From Ottelia alismoides (lineage: Eukaryota; Streptophyta; Magnoliopsida; Alismatales; Hydrocharitaceae), in NCBI GenBank assembly GCA_037367405.1, contig JAZKJV010007246.1:248001-312000 (forward strand): DNA of 64,000 bases. Reading direction: 5' to 3'. Below are positions 11,532 to 23,333 of the stretch, in pieces. Position 1 is the stretch's first letter. Every line of letters starts with the position of its first letter. The position numbers and the translations under genes were made by a program. The notes beneath the pieces were generated by a model that worked only from the letters and a program-made list of their open reading frames with translations, searched no databases and had not been told where the DNA came from.

Positions 11532-14500
11532 CCCAAAGAGCCATTAATGGGCTAATCATTTAAACCCGCACTCATGTGACAATCATAGGCTATTTAGAAA
11601 ATAGCTAGGTAAGCTGATCAGTCACTCTGTTCCTACGAGACTATGCCAAGTCCTTTTACGGCACTTGCATATCCCAAGTAACAGTGCTCGCATCTAATGC
11701 GAATGTTGTATCTTATGCATTCAATACTCAATCTTGTTAGTTATAGTGTCCTTGACACTACAGCTTAACAATTATCATAACCAGTATTTCCATAATCCTT
11801 ATCAGAATACCCTTATTCCTGGATATCACTATCTCTTAAGGTATCCACAGTTAAGACCTTTTAGATCACTATCTATAAAGTTTTAAGTTTTGAAGATAAG
11901 ACTTTGAGATCACTATCTCAAAAAATCTTGTCATCTATGAAGATTTTGTTATTACTGCAATCAAGTTTTTTATCTCCATAGTAGGATTAGCAACACTTTA
12001 CTACTCCCACTGCATGGCAGGTATCTGGCTTTTGTACACATCTAGCATACAGTCAGCTTCTCGTAACTAATGCACAAGTGCAAGTAGTTCTAGCATTAAC
12101 TTCCTCAACTCTTTGAGGTGCTATCCCTTTAGATAGGTCAGTACCATATCTTAAGGGATGGAAGCCTTTCTTGGAATTTCTAAGAATAGAATATGTCCAA
12201 GGTGTACTACAAATGTGACAGTCCCAATATCCTCTTCTCTTTACTTTTGATCAACTTCAGAACTAAGATCCAAGAGGTATCTTTGAGATCATATCTCAAG
12301 TTATGGAACAACCAGATTATAAACCACTTATTATTATCCTTATATCATTTTAAATGATTAGGATATTTAGCACGATGAACACGAAGGCACTCCCACTAAG
12401 CTTCATATGGCTCATTAAGATTCTATCTGAAATCATAACACTTATAATTTTATCAAATCTTATGGTCCAACTTCAAGAAGTTTATTTGAGTCCATAGATG
12501 GATTCCTTAGCTTGCACACCTTGCTTTCCTCAACCATGAAGCCCTGGGTCTACTTCATGTGAATATCCTCAGAGAGGTATTCGTAGAGGAATGCAATCTT
12601 GACTTCCATCTCATAGATAACAAAGTCAAGTTGTGTAGTCAGGTTCCGTTTCTCTTGAAGATCCATTTACACCTTAATGGGTCTTATCCATATAGATGGA
12701 TCCTCGAGGGTCCATATACAATACTTGTATATGAAGTCTACTTTATACTTTCATTGCTAAAATCCATCTTTCCATGTTATGATCCTCAGGAGTTTCATCA
12801 CTTGAATTCCGATCATTGTCCGACTTAACTGTCACATGGAGTACATCCTCAAACTCTTTTGAATAGGTATTAGTGTTTCATCTTTAATTATCCATTTAGT
12901 TTCTAATTTCAGGAGCCTCATTATCTTCTCAAGATTAAATGAGTTCCTACACTTCATCTTCATCTTGATTCTCAAGAGTGTCATCCTCTAAGAATCACAT
13001 TCTCAGAGATGATATCTTTTAAGAATCTCAAGGTTATAAAGTAGGTATCCAATACCTTCCTTTATTTTCCTAATTAAGTAGCACTCTCCAGTGCTCAATT
13101 CCAACTTACATGCATGGAATCTTATTAAGGATATATAATGTAGTCTCTACTACATATATACCTAGAAACTAAGAGGAAATTATGCTAAAATTCATCATTG
13201 ATCAAATCATGTCACACATGATACAATTGTATGTCCCTATAACTCTATTGAGTTAAGGTGTATTAGGAGGATTGAGATAGAAATGATATTCATATCTCCA
13301 TAAGGTATTCTTTGAATTTATCTATCAGGTACTTGCTACCTAGATTAGATCAAATTCATTTTTATCTTCCTTCAAACTTTGGTTATAAACCAAAATAATG
13401 AAATCTTTGAAAATTTCAAAGGTTTGTTAAGTGATGAGAAGAAATCTCATATCATACATAATCATCAACAGATATCACATATACATAATGTTTACTATGA
13501 TATAGATGATCCACATACATCAACATGTATGAGATCTTGAATACCTTGGCATCTTACACCTTTCCCAAGGAAGGGTGTATTGGACATTTTTACCTTGAAT
13601 ACAATATTCATAAGTATGTAAGTTTTGAAAATTTAGACATTCTAAAGTTTCATCTCTTACTAGTCTATTGATCAAATCAATAGACAAATGTCCAAGGCTT
13701 GATGCTAGATCATTGTCAAATGATCTTCATCCTCCTATTGATCTTTTAATGTTTAATCTCAGTATTAGAAATGTTAATGAACCATTCATTAGCTTTCTAA
13801 CTTTGTGGAGTCCACTAGATGTTAGATTATTATCTGAAATATATCCATCATAACTCTTTATGATAGTTCTATCTCAGAATTCATGTTTATTTCCAACATT
13901 TAGAAACAAATAGTGAGTGTATTCTTATATCTAGGTCATAGAGACATTCTCTAAGAGTAAGGGCTCTCGTACTGAAATTAACAAGTCTATCAATCCAACA
14001 GAGATTGTTGCAACAATTGCATAAATATCCATATGGATAAGTATAAATCTTAAGATCAAATTTTCCAGTCTTCTAAAACATATGCAACCCATTACAAGTG
14101 TTGTTAGAAGATTGAGATACAATTATTAGACTCTATCTTATAAAATAAGAAAGTTAATTTCAATGATTTATGTGGATTATTTTGATGCTTTATCCGAGTC
14201 CTTCTCTAAGGATTCTAGATAGACTTGATAGTCATACTATCAACACATCAACTTATTGCAGTATTGGCATTCATCCAACTCTTTGGATGTCATATGGAAG
14301 TCACAGAAGTACAGTCAACACTTTGACTTTCCTTCTTACTTGGGTCCAACCCATGCTTACACTACGCTCCCTTTATCTATAACCAATGCTTAAGACTAAG
14401 GATCTCTTATGTTAAATTCAAAAGAATTCAAAGTAAGAGTATTTCAACATTTATACATGCTTCATTAAATTCATACAATATGAATATTATGAAGCTTCAT

Positions 14501-16735
14501 GAATGACTAGAGTACAGACAGTAGAATGATGACACTCATGATGTTTACATCCATCTAGACTTATGAAATATTGGTTCAGGTAGGTATTCAAACATTTTGA
14601 ATACATCATCTCTTATAGAGCTACCATTCTGCATGATGTAGTGAACCATGTCATTCATGATAAATTTCAAGAGCACATATGTATGCCAGAATATCTTCAT
14701 TGGTTTTATAAGGATTATTTGAAAATTGCAATCATCATCGACATGTCACTTTCAAAGTACATTCGATGAGAGATTAAGACTATAGAGAAATACAAACCTT
14801 AGGATTGTAGTCCTATTATTTATTTAATTGTCATTCCTCATTATTATGAGAAAACTTGCACATTGCAACCACATACACTATGTGTTCAACTGCAAGTACA
14901 ATATCTGGATCATGAGTCCAATCCATGATATTTTACTGGTTATTATTGAGTATATCATTGATTGGGTTTTATGAAGGATTATCTAAAATAAGAAATTTTC
15001 ATAAGTGTATATATTTATATATATACATATTTTACTCTGATTTAAGAATTTTTATATCAAAGTTGTCTTGCCTTGTCAACACCGAAAGTTCATTCCCTTA
15101 ATCACTTTCAATGTAAAAGATATACTTACCATTATATCTCAGCAAGATCTGGGATATCCTTCCTTATCTTTGTTACATCCCAATAATATGAGAATCTGTA
15201 ACTCGGATAAAAAGAAGCGGGAACACATTCCGCCTTGCAATTCCAATATGCATATCTCAATTCCGTCTTTAACACCCGGGTCCACCACCCCTAAGGCGAT
15301 GTTGACCCGTCATTAATTGAACCAACCGTCAACAGGAATAGTACTCGCTATACGCAATCCAATATCACCCCAATAATATGAGGATCAGATATTGGGGTCA
15401 CTACGTATACGGCCTTACTCTTTCGAGAAGCAAAGAGCTCGATCCAGATGCGCTTGCATACAGGAGCTGTCACTTCGGACAGGCGTCTCCTACATACAAT
15501 CCCTGACGACGGAACCCTTCGCCTTGTCGGGAAACCATGGATGTCACTTATGTGATCCTCCAAATCTTATTCAAATTCTAATTAATCACTATGAATCATA
15601 TTCATTATGATTAATTCTTCCAAGGAAAATAACATCTCTATTCATAATAGAGTGTTTTAATTTAATTGGATTCCAATTAATCTAATCATATTAAATTAAT
15701 GATCCAATTAATATCCAACAAACATTCTTTATTTGTTACTTGAATTATGGTATTATCTCAAATACGTATTATTTCGAATTTTTAATAATTAGAAATACAT
15801 CATGATTTCTTAAGAATTATACTAACCTTATCTGCTGTCATGGCCAGTACCGAAGAGAGTGGGACTGACCACATACGTTCCAACCCGCAACCCCAATGCT
15901 CTCCGACTGGACACCATATCCATCTCGGGAAAGGATAATGCAAAATAGATCATTTTGTACTTGAGATTATCGTCGGTTCTTCAATCGAAATTATACCATA
16001 TAATAATAATAATCAAAACAATTTTGATTAACATTATAATGAGATTTGGTAAACAAATCCCAAATCCTATCCAAGCAACATGTTTGTTGGAATTAAGATC
16101 TTGCAGATCATGTAACCAATTAGTAATCTAGATCACATCTAATCAAATATTGGTTAAGGTAATGTCATTTAAGGAAATAATTATCATCAAATATTTCACA
16201 AATATTTATGCATAATTATTCTAGGAAATTAAACAATTTAATTTCACTAATTGTTTAAATGGCAATCACTAGGTTCTTAATTAGGAAATTATTTCCAGCA
16301 GTGACCCTCACATACTAAAAATACAATATCTCAATCAATTTAAATCTAAATTAAGCAAAGTAAGTTTCTAAAGTTTGCTAATTTGATTTAAAACAGAACC
16401 TAAGTAATTTTCATGCATTTCAAAGCGTTTTAAATCCGCAATTAACATCTCAATTACGTTGAGATTCGCAGTCCCCGAAACTGTGGATACATGTTCACTA
16501 AAATGAGCATAACTCGAGCATACGGAATCGAAATCACGCAAACTCAGATCCTACAGTTTCCTTATTTAATGAGGAACAAAATCCTATTATTTTTTCGTGT
16601 TTAAATAATTTAAACAGTGCCGAAAATAATATCAAAACAGAGATGCGAAAATGAAATGGAAGAAAACTTTCGCAAACCTTAATGAATTCAAGTCATCCTC
16701 GGTTCATGGATCGCATCCAAAGCCTTCCGACCTAA
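11532..16735 (-). pseudogene. Copia-1 gag-pol, heavily degraded
   Basis: The minus-strand internal region matches Copia-2 in parallel order. Near 15348-15563 it corresponds to Copia-2 24470-24680. Near 13690-13860 it corresponds to the GAG-pre-integrase region. Near 12360-12660 it corresponds to RT. No long frame survives. At about 12364 a 9-base in-frame gap removes the codons equivalent to the catalytic Asp-Asp pair seen in Copia-2 at 45408-45413. A second loss follows the RT start near 12640. The polyprotein would normally supply capsid, protease, integrase and RT/RNase H for cytoplasmic reverse transcription and nuclear integration, but this copy can make none of them. Identification rests on colinearity with Copia-2, whose RT motifs are readable. 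Confidence 0.7.
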
Positions 16736-16748
16736 GGCTCTGATATCA
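16736..16748 (-). other. Primer-binding site of Copia-1 (tRNA-iMet type)
   Basis: On the minus strand it reads TGATATCAGAGCC, two bases after the 5' LTR end. The standard plant initiator tRNA-Met complement is TGGTATCAGAGC, so this copy has one mismatch. It sets the 5' LTR boundary. Confidence 0.85.
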
Positions 16749-16750
16749 CT

Positions 16751-18342
16751 TGAAGGATATTGTTTAGTCATCAAGCACATCACGACGAAGAACGACTAGT
16801 CGCACTAGTTGTTCTATGCAGCGAAAATTTAAAAAAAATCATGCGAGGAAACCACATGATCCGAGAACACTTCTCGGATCATTTCATCTAAATCAAAAAC
16901 AAGTAATAGGATTACCTCTTGAAACGTGGTTGCGATCGAGTCTCTAAACGAAAAGACCTCCTGTCTCAAGTCCGATCCGATGGAGGAGATGCTTGCGAGC
17001 ACGGGGATGAACCGCGTGCTTCTCGCAATCCATGTTGATGATCCAAGTGGTGGATCTCCTGATCTTAACACACGAGATCCATCGTCTTCTTCACGAGAGT
17101 GGCGTACCGAAGGAGATGGAGATCCACGAGCAAATGATCGGACATCATAATGACGACGCTGCAGCGATGGAGAACCTCTCTAGGGCATCCACGGTGGACG
17201 GCCATAAGAGGGAGAGAGAGAGAGAGCTGACGTGTAGAGAGAAGAGAGAGATATGCTTCTCAAGCATTGTGTAAAGAAGAGTAATGGGGTGACTCTCCTT
17301 TTATAACATTTTGGGATCCATGGATCTCAATCCATGGGACAACACAAATCCAATGGTCCTCATTGATTGCTTCATCACTCCTTAGGAATGGAAGCATCAT
17401 AGTTATACAATCATTTATGATCACATCACCCTCAGGTATTCCCCATACCTGTACATCCTGCATACTGGAAGACTAAGAATAAACCCGAAGTATTAGATCA
17501 ACTTTACAATGTCTACTTCAGGGTTTTATCAGTAAGTTTCTCATTCGATCATTGGGAGTTTGTATCGATCATATACTTTCCAATAGCATATATTATACCT
17601 AGGTCTTGATCATATACTTTTCAAAAGTATATATCAAACCTACAAATTCAGTCAAGCTTCCAAAGCAAGACGACCGTGCACACGGAATTTGATTCTTCCA
17701 AATATCTCATGAGTGAGCTCAAGCCTTCCGGTTCAATGAATGAACCTGTATGATCCATTTGAGATATTGTATTACTCATATGCCCTCATACGCACACCAG
17801 TGCGCCGGTGTATAGACCTTGGTTAGGTCATCAACCTATTGATCTGCCAAATGTACATACTTAGACATATAGTAACACATTTGTCTCCAGTCAAAGGATG
17901 CGTGCATGTATCGTAACAGCATACGATATAGGACTTTGGTTATCTCGATCTCGTTAAGTCAACTCCTTGACCTAACTAATCTAACACCTCCGAATCTCTA
18001 TTCCTATGCAGAGGACCTGCATCAAGAGGTCGATCAGATATCAGCCTTTAGAGATAAGGATTGTCATCTCCTACTCAGGCTGGAGATCGTCTCTTAACAA
18101 TCATTTGATTGTGCTTGATGAGTCCTCAATCTAACTCTTTAGATATTCATCCAAGCACCAGCCTCTATGATTCAACAGTTGAATCAACAACTGTATGATC
18201 ATCAAGATGTCCATAATACATAACCCTAATTGTACTAAGGGACCTATTATGCAAATTATCCATTCTTCATTTCAGATTAGGGAATGATATTTGCAATAAC
18301 ATTTATTGCATAATGGTTCGCCATGGGCTCGCATGTCCAACA
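16751..18342 (-). repeat. 5' LTR of Copia-1 (1,592 bp, internally deleted)
   Basis: It shares both ends with the 3' LTR, but at 17367/17368 the sequence jumps across about 1,035 bp that are present at 9515-10549 and in the Copia-2 LTR. Because two of three LTRs have the block, it was deleted here, after insertion. The frames at 16829-17463 are LTR sequence, not genes. Confidence 0.9.
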
Positions 18343-18347
18343 AGCGG
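18343..18347. repeat. Target-site duplication of Copia-1, right
   Basis: AGCGG, identical to 8892-8896. Confidence 0.9.
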
Positions 18348-18574
18348 CTGCCTTTATGAAAATGGAATGCCTTCACGAAGTCAGTGCATGGTTCAAACTA
18401 CTAGTGCAAGTAATCCTTCTTTCCTCGCATTTAGACTAATGTGGAGGTCTATGAATGGCATCTTTGATCTAGAGATGAGCTAGCCTCATTTCCATCAAGT
18501 AGAGAGAGGAAGATCTGGACATGGTCTAGATCAAGAACTGAGAGCTAGAAAGAATCTATGCTTGCAAATATAAA
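18348..18574. other. Unassigned DNA right of Copia-1
   Basis: Continuation of 8309-8891 in the pre-insertion sequence. No gene recognised. Confidence 0.3.
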
Positions 18575-19640
18575 AACATTTTTTAAAATTTAAGTAACAT
18601 TTATTCCTTTCGTTCTCATTAATTCAATCTCCCTTTAACAACTTAATCTAGTAAGTTTCTAATTCTTTCTCCTCCTTTTGTAATCATTTAAAAAGGTAGG
18701 TAAAAGAGAGAAAAGTAACATGCATACATCATTAATACTTAAGGAATGAATACAAAATATTTTTAGCAACAAATGATGTTCCCATACATAGAGTGAATAA
18801 AAAGAAACAAAGTCTAGTATGTAAATTAGAAAGAGATAGAATAGGAAGAACTTATCATTATGAGAATATTCAATATCCTTTCTAGTATCATGTGGTGCGG
18901 CGTGTGACTTCTTGATCCTTTCAATCTCACATAGAGTATCTAACCTATAAGAGTACCCCAGGTGTACTAGAATCATATGAGTCTTCTTTTTCTTCTTTTC
19001 TTTGTGCTGAGTCAATACTATAGTCTTCCCACAGGAGGAGGAAGCAACTCAAGCATAAGGATGAGGTTGAGGTCTCACTAGATGTAGGAGAGGTTGTGGG
19101 AGGAGGAGCGGAACAATGAGGTACATAACATGTATAAAAAAATATAGATATATGAGTATTCATTACAATTTGCATATGATGATCATCGTCCAATAGTTTA
19201 TATATGGCCTCAGATTGGTCATTCAGAAACTGGGCATAATCATTCATCCAAGTGGCCATATGCTTGTGATGGCTCATCATGGCATCTACGATCTCTCAGA
19301 TCTAGGTAACTCTAGAGAGTGGACATCAATGGCATCTTATGACAAGAACTAATCTTCTGGGCTAAGATGATGAGTAATGAATGTTCATATATGATTAAAG
19401 AGTAATGGAGATAGTCATACAAGCATATGTACAAAACCACAAAAATGGGGTGCCGAGGTAGGTAAGGCGAGATTGGTCTACATGTGATAGGGGGAGGTTG
19501 CTCCTCAGAATCAATAGTGAAGTACATGGCTTCAATGCTGAAGGTTCTGACTCACTAGATCAAAGTTGATTCATGTAAGATGATTATAGAGAAGTGTGCA
19601 AGAATGTGAGGGATGAAAAAGTATAGAGATAATTTGTCAC
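18575..19640 (-). pseudogene. Remnant of plant transposon-protein ORF, copy 2
   Basis: Repeat of 1730-2760, and the better preserved copy. Minus-strand frames at 18945-19280 and 18659-19015 carry the AMMSHHKHMATW...NDYAQF segment, a Pro/Thr/Ser-rich linker, and a C-terminal YSYRLDTLCEIERIKKS segment, in two overlapping frames. A frameshift therefore separates them. Further upstream (19312-19640) an IDSEEQPPP motif is shared with copy 1. The family is probably the PF20167-like transposon protein of plant LTR elements, with no known catalytic role. It is not expressible as one protein here. Confidence 0.4.
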
Positions 19641-20679
19641 AACCCATCCCACTAGCCATGACGAGAGAGCCAATTTCCTCCTAATTTAAATCTTAATAAT
19701 AGTATCCAAAAAAATCCAGAAGTAATTCTTCTATATTATGGATCTCCCAAATGTCATCTTATACCTGAAGAATTTCATATCAAATATTCCAAAAAAATCT
19801 TCACGTAATCTACTATCATCACTATCCATGCCAAATTTACATTCAAAATACCAAACAAATTTTCTAATTGTTCTTTTATGTACAACAAACACCTAGTACC
19901 ATAAATCCAGATACACGTATTACTTCATGAAATTCTAGTTTTTCCATGATACTAACTATTTATCTGAAGTACAAAAAAAAACCAAAAATATATGATGAAT
20001 GGAGTAAGATGTCACGATCTTTGACTAATATCGTAACCCTTGTTCCTACTATGCCTCATGCTCTGCTTTGTCTGTAATTAATATTTAATAATAAAGGGTT
20101 TAGTTTAAACTTGATATGAGCTTAGACCTAGTGAATGGGTCTCAAGAATTTTGATAAAATGCTTACTAAATGGAATTTGCAACTCGTCAAATAAAATTTT
20201 TCTAAAGATATTATAAAAATGTAATACTGAAAAGATGCGTAACTTATAAGAATTACATGGATAAACATGTATCATGGACTAACATATAACATCGAGTAAT
20301 ATTAGAAAATGGTTGTCAATCTTGCAAATAAAGTATTCAATGTCACACTACCTTGACATGTCATACTAAGTCACGAACCGTGAAAGTTATTAACGGAGAG
20401 AAACTTAACCCAAGAAAATTGTGTCAAGCATGTTGATGGTTCCAAATATCAAAAGCATTTCACATATGGTTCAAAACCTATTAGTGTACGATATACTGGT
20501 CCATATCCCTCTTGAGTCACAAGGAATTGGCCAAATGTATACCACGAGGGTATACCTAACCCAACATATGCCGATTTATTCTTGAACGTTCTGGGAAGTA
20601 GGCCATAGAGTGCATTGATATTATATCATATCATGAGAATCTTGACAGCATAAACATATATCTGTGTAAAACTTGCGTT
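19641..20679. other. Unassigned spacer between the two Copia elements
   Basis: It starts near a TTGTCACAACCCATCCC motif and holds a second GTCACGATC-type motif near 20012, both reminiscent of chromovirus LTR ends. No partner repeat or coding motif was found. Confidence 0.25.
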
Positions 20680-20684
20680 CATAG

Positions 20685-23318
20685 TGTTGGACATGCGAGC
20701 CTACAGTGAGACATTATGCAATAAATGTTATGGCAAATATAATTCCATGATATGAATAAAGAATAACTAATTTACATAATTGGTCCCTTAGTACAATTAG
20801 GGTTATGTACCATAGCCATCTTAATGAACAAACAACTATTGATTCAATTGTTGAATCATAGAGGCTTGTGCTTGGATGAATATCTAAAGAGTTAGATTGA
20901 GGACTCATTAAGCACCGTCAAATGATTATTAAGAGATGATCTCCAGCTGGAGAAGCAGATTGCAATCCTTTCTCTAAAGGATGATATCTAATCGACCTCT
21001 TGTTGTAGGTCCTCTGTATAGGAATAGAAATTCAGAGGTGTTAGATAAGTTAGGTGAAAGAGTTGACTTAACAAGATCGAGATAACCAAAGACCTATGTC
21101 ATATGCTATCACGATATAGGCATGCATCCTCTGATCGGAGACTGATGTGTTATTATCTGTATGCGTATGTACATTTGGTAGACCGATAGGTTGATGGCCT
21201 AATCAAGGTCTATACACCGGCGTGCTGATGTGCATACAAGGGTATATGAGTAATACGATCTCTCAAAGGGATCATACAAGTTCATTTACGTAACCGAAAG
21301 ACATGAGCTCAGTTATAAGATATTGGGTTCAAATTCCATGCACGCACGTCTCGCTTCGGAAGCTTGACTGAATTTGTAGGTTGGATATATGCTTTTGAAA
21401 AGTATATGATCATTTTTTTTACACCAGGGTATAATATATACTTTTGGAAAGTATATGATTGATATCAACTCCCAATAGTCAAATGAGAAACTTAATAAAA
21501 AATCCCTGAAGAAGACAATCCAAATAGATCTAAAATTTTTGGGTTAATTCTATGTCTTCAAATATGTAGGATGTAAAGGTATTAGGAATACCTGAGGGTC
21601 ATGTGTTCATAAACAATTGTATATCCATGACATTTCCATTCTTATGGAGTGATGAAACATGTCTGGATTTTAGTGACTCCACTCAGTAGAGAAGTGTTTT
21701 GATCTTGGTCTAAATATTGTATATTAATTTGAATGTGATTCAATGCAATAAGAAGATTGGATTTGCGATCTTGATTTAATCAAGTATATATGAGAGGTCT
21801 GCAAGATCTGGATTTGAGATGTGATCTTAATATCCAAGTCACTATATGTGGAATAATACAATCCCCATTTCCCTATCTCAAAGTATCCGTAGAGAAAACA
21901 CATTGTTCTTGAAATGTTTGAAGGATAATTTCAATGTTTATATATTTATCCAAGCATTGAGAAATGGATAACTAAATGCGATTTAATTATCACGAATGAT
22001 ATGATTTTGATTTATATTATTTGGAGGAAAGTAATCAAAGATGATTAAATGTGATTTAATTATCAAAGATGTGAATAATATGAATGTGATTCATGTTATT
22101 TTGGCACGTGAGAATAAAGGTCCAAGATGATTAAATAGTATTTAATTATTAAGGATATGATTAATATGGATATCACTATCCATAATAATAATAGATATTA
22201 TAAATATAATTTATAATATGATGGAAAGATTTGATTGTAAATGGAATTACAAAGTATTTGTTGTTGTGAAAGAAATTCACAATGAACAATTAATTGTCAA
22301 TCTAAATTACATATTAGGTTAGATGTATGAATATAATTCATATTAGTCAATGGTATGCTAGAAATTTTCACAAGATTAATTTTAGAAACTATTTTTTGTG
22401 AATTTGAATGTAATAATTTTTATTGCATATTAATTCATACATATGTAGATAAACGAAGACATTATCTTTTTAATGGTGGTCGTCTACCTTGACTTGTTTA
22501 AGGTGGACGGCCACCCTATTTATAGTAAAGAGACTTTGTCTTATATATTATCTATGCATATTATTTCATTTTAAAATGAAGTAATTATTATCTTGAAAAA
22601 GGATAAAGTTAAATCTTTTTAAACTAATTGTTATAATACTTGGAGCAAAAAATCATGGCCATTGATTAATAAATTTTTAATCTACATTGTAGACTAAGAG
22701 AGCACATGGATTTAGATCCATGTGCATCCAACTAATATGATAGGAAGGGTAGACATTACCTTTGAAGAACACACACATTTCTAAGAGTAATTAAATGCTC
22801 TCTCTCCCTCTCTCTACATGCCATCTCTCTCTCTCATTGTGGTCATCCACATGGAGCCCTAAAGAGAGTCGCCATCATCGCGACATCGTCGCTATTCTAC
22901 CAAATTGTTTGCTTGTGGATTTTTTTCTCCTTCAGTATGCCTCACTCGTTAAGAAGATGTCAGATTTCATATGATGAGATTAGGAGATTCATCGATTGGA
23001 TCATCACCATGGATTGCGAGGAACATGCGACTCATATCCGTGCTCGCAAGCATCTCCTCTAACGGATCAGACTTGAGACAAGAGGTCTATTTCTTTAGAG
23101 ACTCGATCGTGATCACGTTTCAACAGGTAAACCTAATACTTTCTTTTGGTTTGTATGAAATGATCTGAGAAAAGTTCTTGGATCATTTGGTTTCATTGTT
23201 CGATTTTTTTTAAAATTTTATTGCCCCAAGCAACTAGTATGACTAGTCGCTCCTGCTCGCATACAATGCGATACTCACGCTTCCATGTTGCAATTAAGGA
23301 TATTCACATATCTTTTGA
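20685..23318 (+). repeat. 5' LTR of Copia-2 (2,634 bp)
   Basis: It begins TGTTGGACATGCGAGCC and aligns in reverse with the full-length Copia-1 3' LTR, including the 1-kb block missing from the Copia-1 5' LTR. The terminal CA has decayed to GA at 23317-23318. Confidence 0.85.
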
Positions 23319-23320
23319 AG

Positions 23321-23333
23321 TGGTATGAGAGAC
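23321..23333 (+). other. Decayed primer-binding site of Copia-2
   Basis: TGGTATGAGAGAC, two bases after the LTR end, is a mutated form of the initiator tRNA-Met complement TGGTATCAGAGCC. Confidence 0.7.

Larger units (their letters stand above)
8897..18342 (-). mobile_element. Ty1/copia retrotransposon 'Copia-1', dead, full length
   Basis: A 9,446-bp minus-strand element. Its LTRs start TGTTGGACATG (minus strand) and end ATCCTTCA. A tRNA-iMet-type primer site lies inside the 5' LTR, a purine tract lies inside the 3' LTR, and AGCGG is duplicated on both sides. The internal region matches, in reverse, the Copia-2 internal region (23.3-27.6 and 45.3-46.2 kb), including the RT part. The LTRs are unequal: the 5' LTR lacks about 1,035 bp present in the 3' LTR and in Copia-2. 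All reading frames are shattered. It inserted into the older LTR-A element. Lineage is probably in the Tork/Angela group, but I cannot settle this by eye. Confidence 0.9.
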
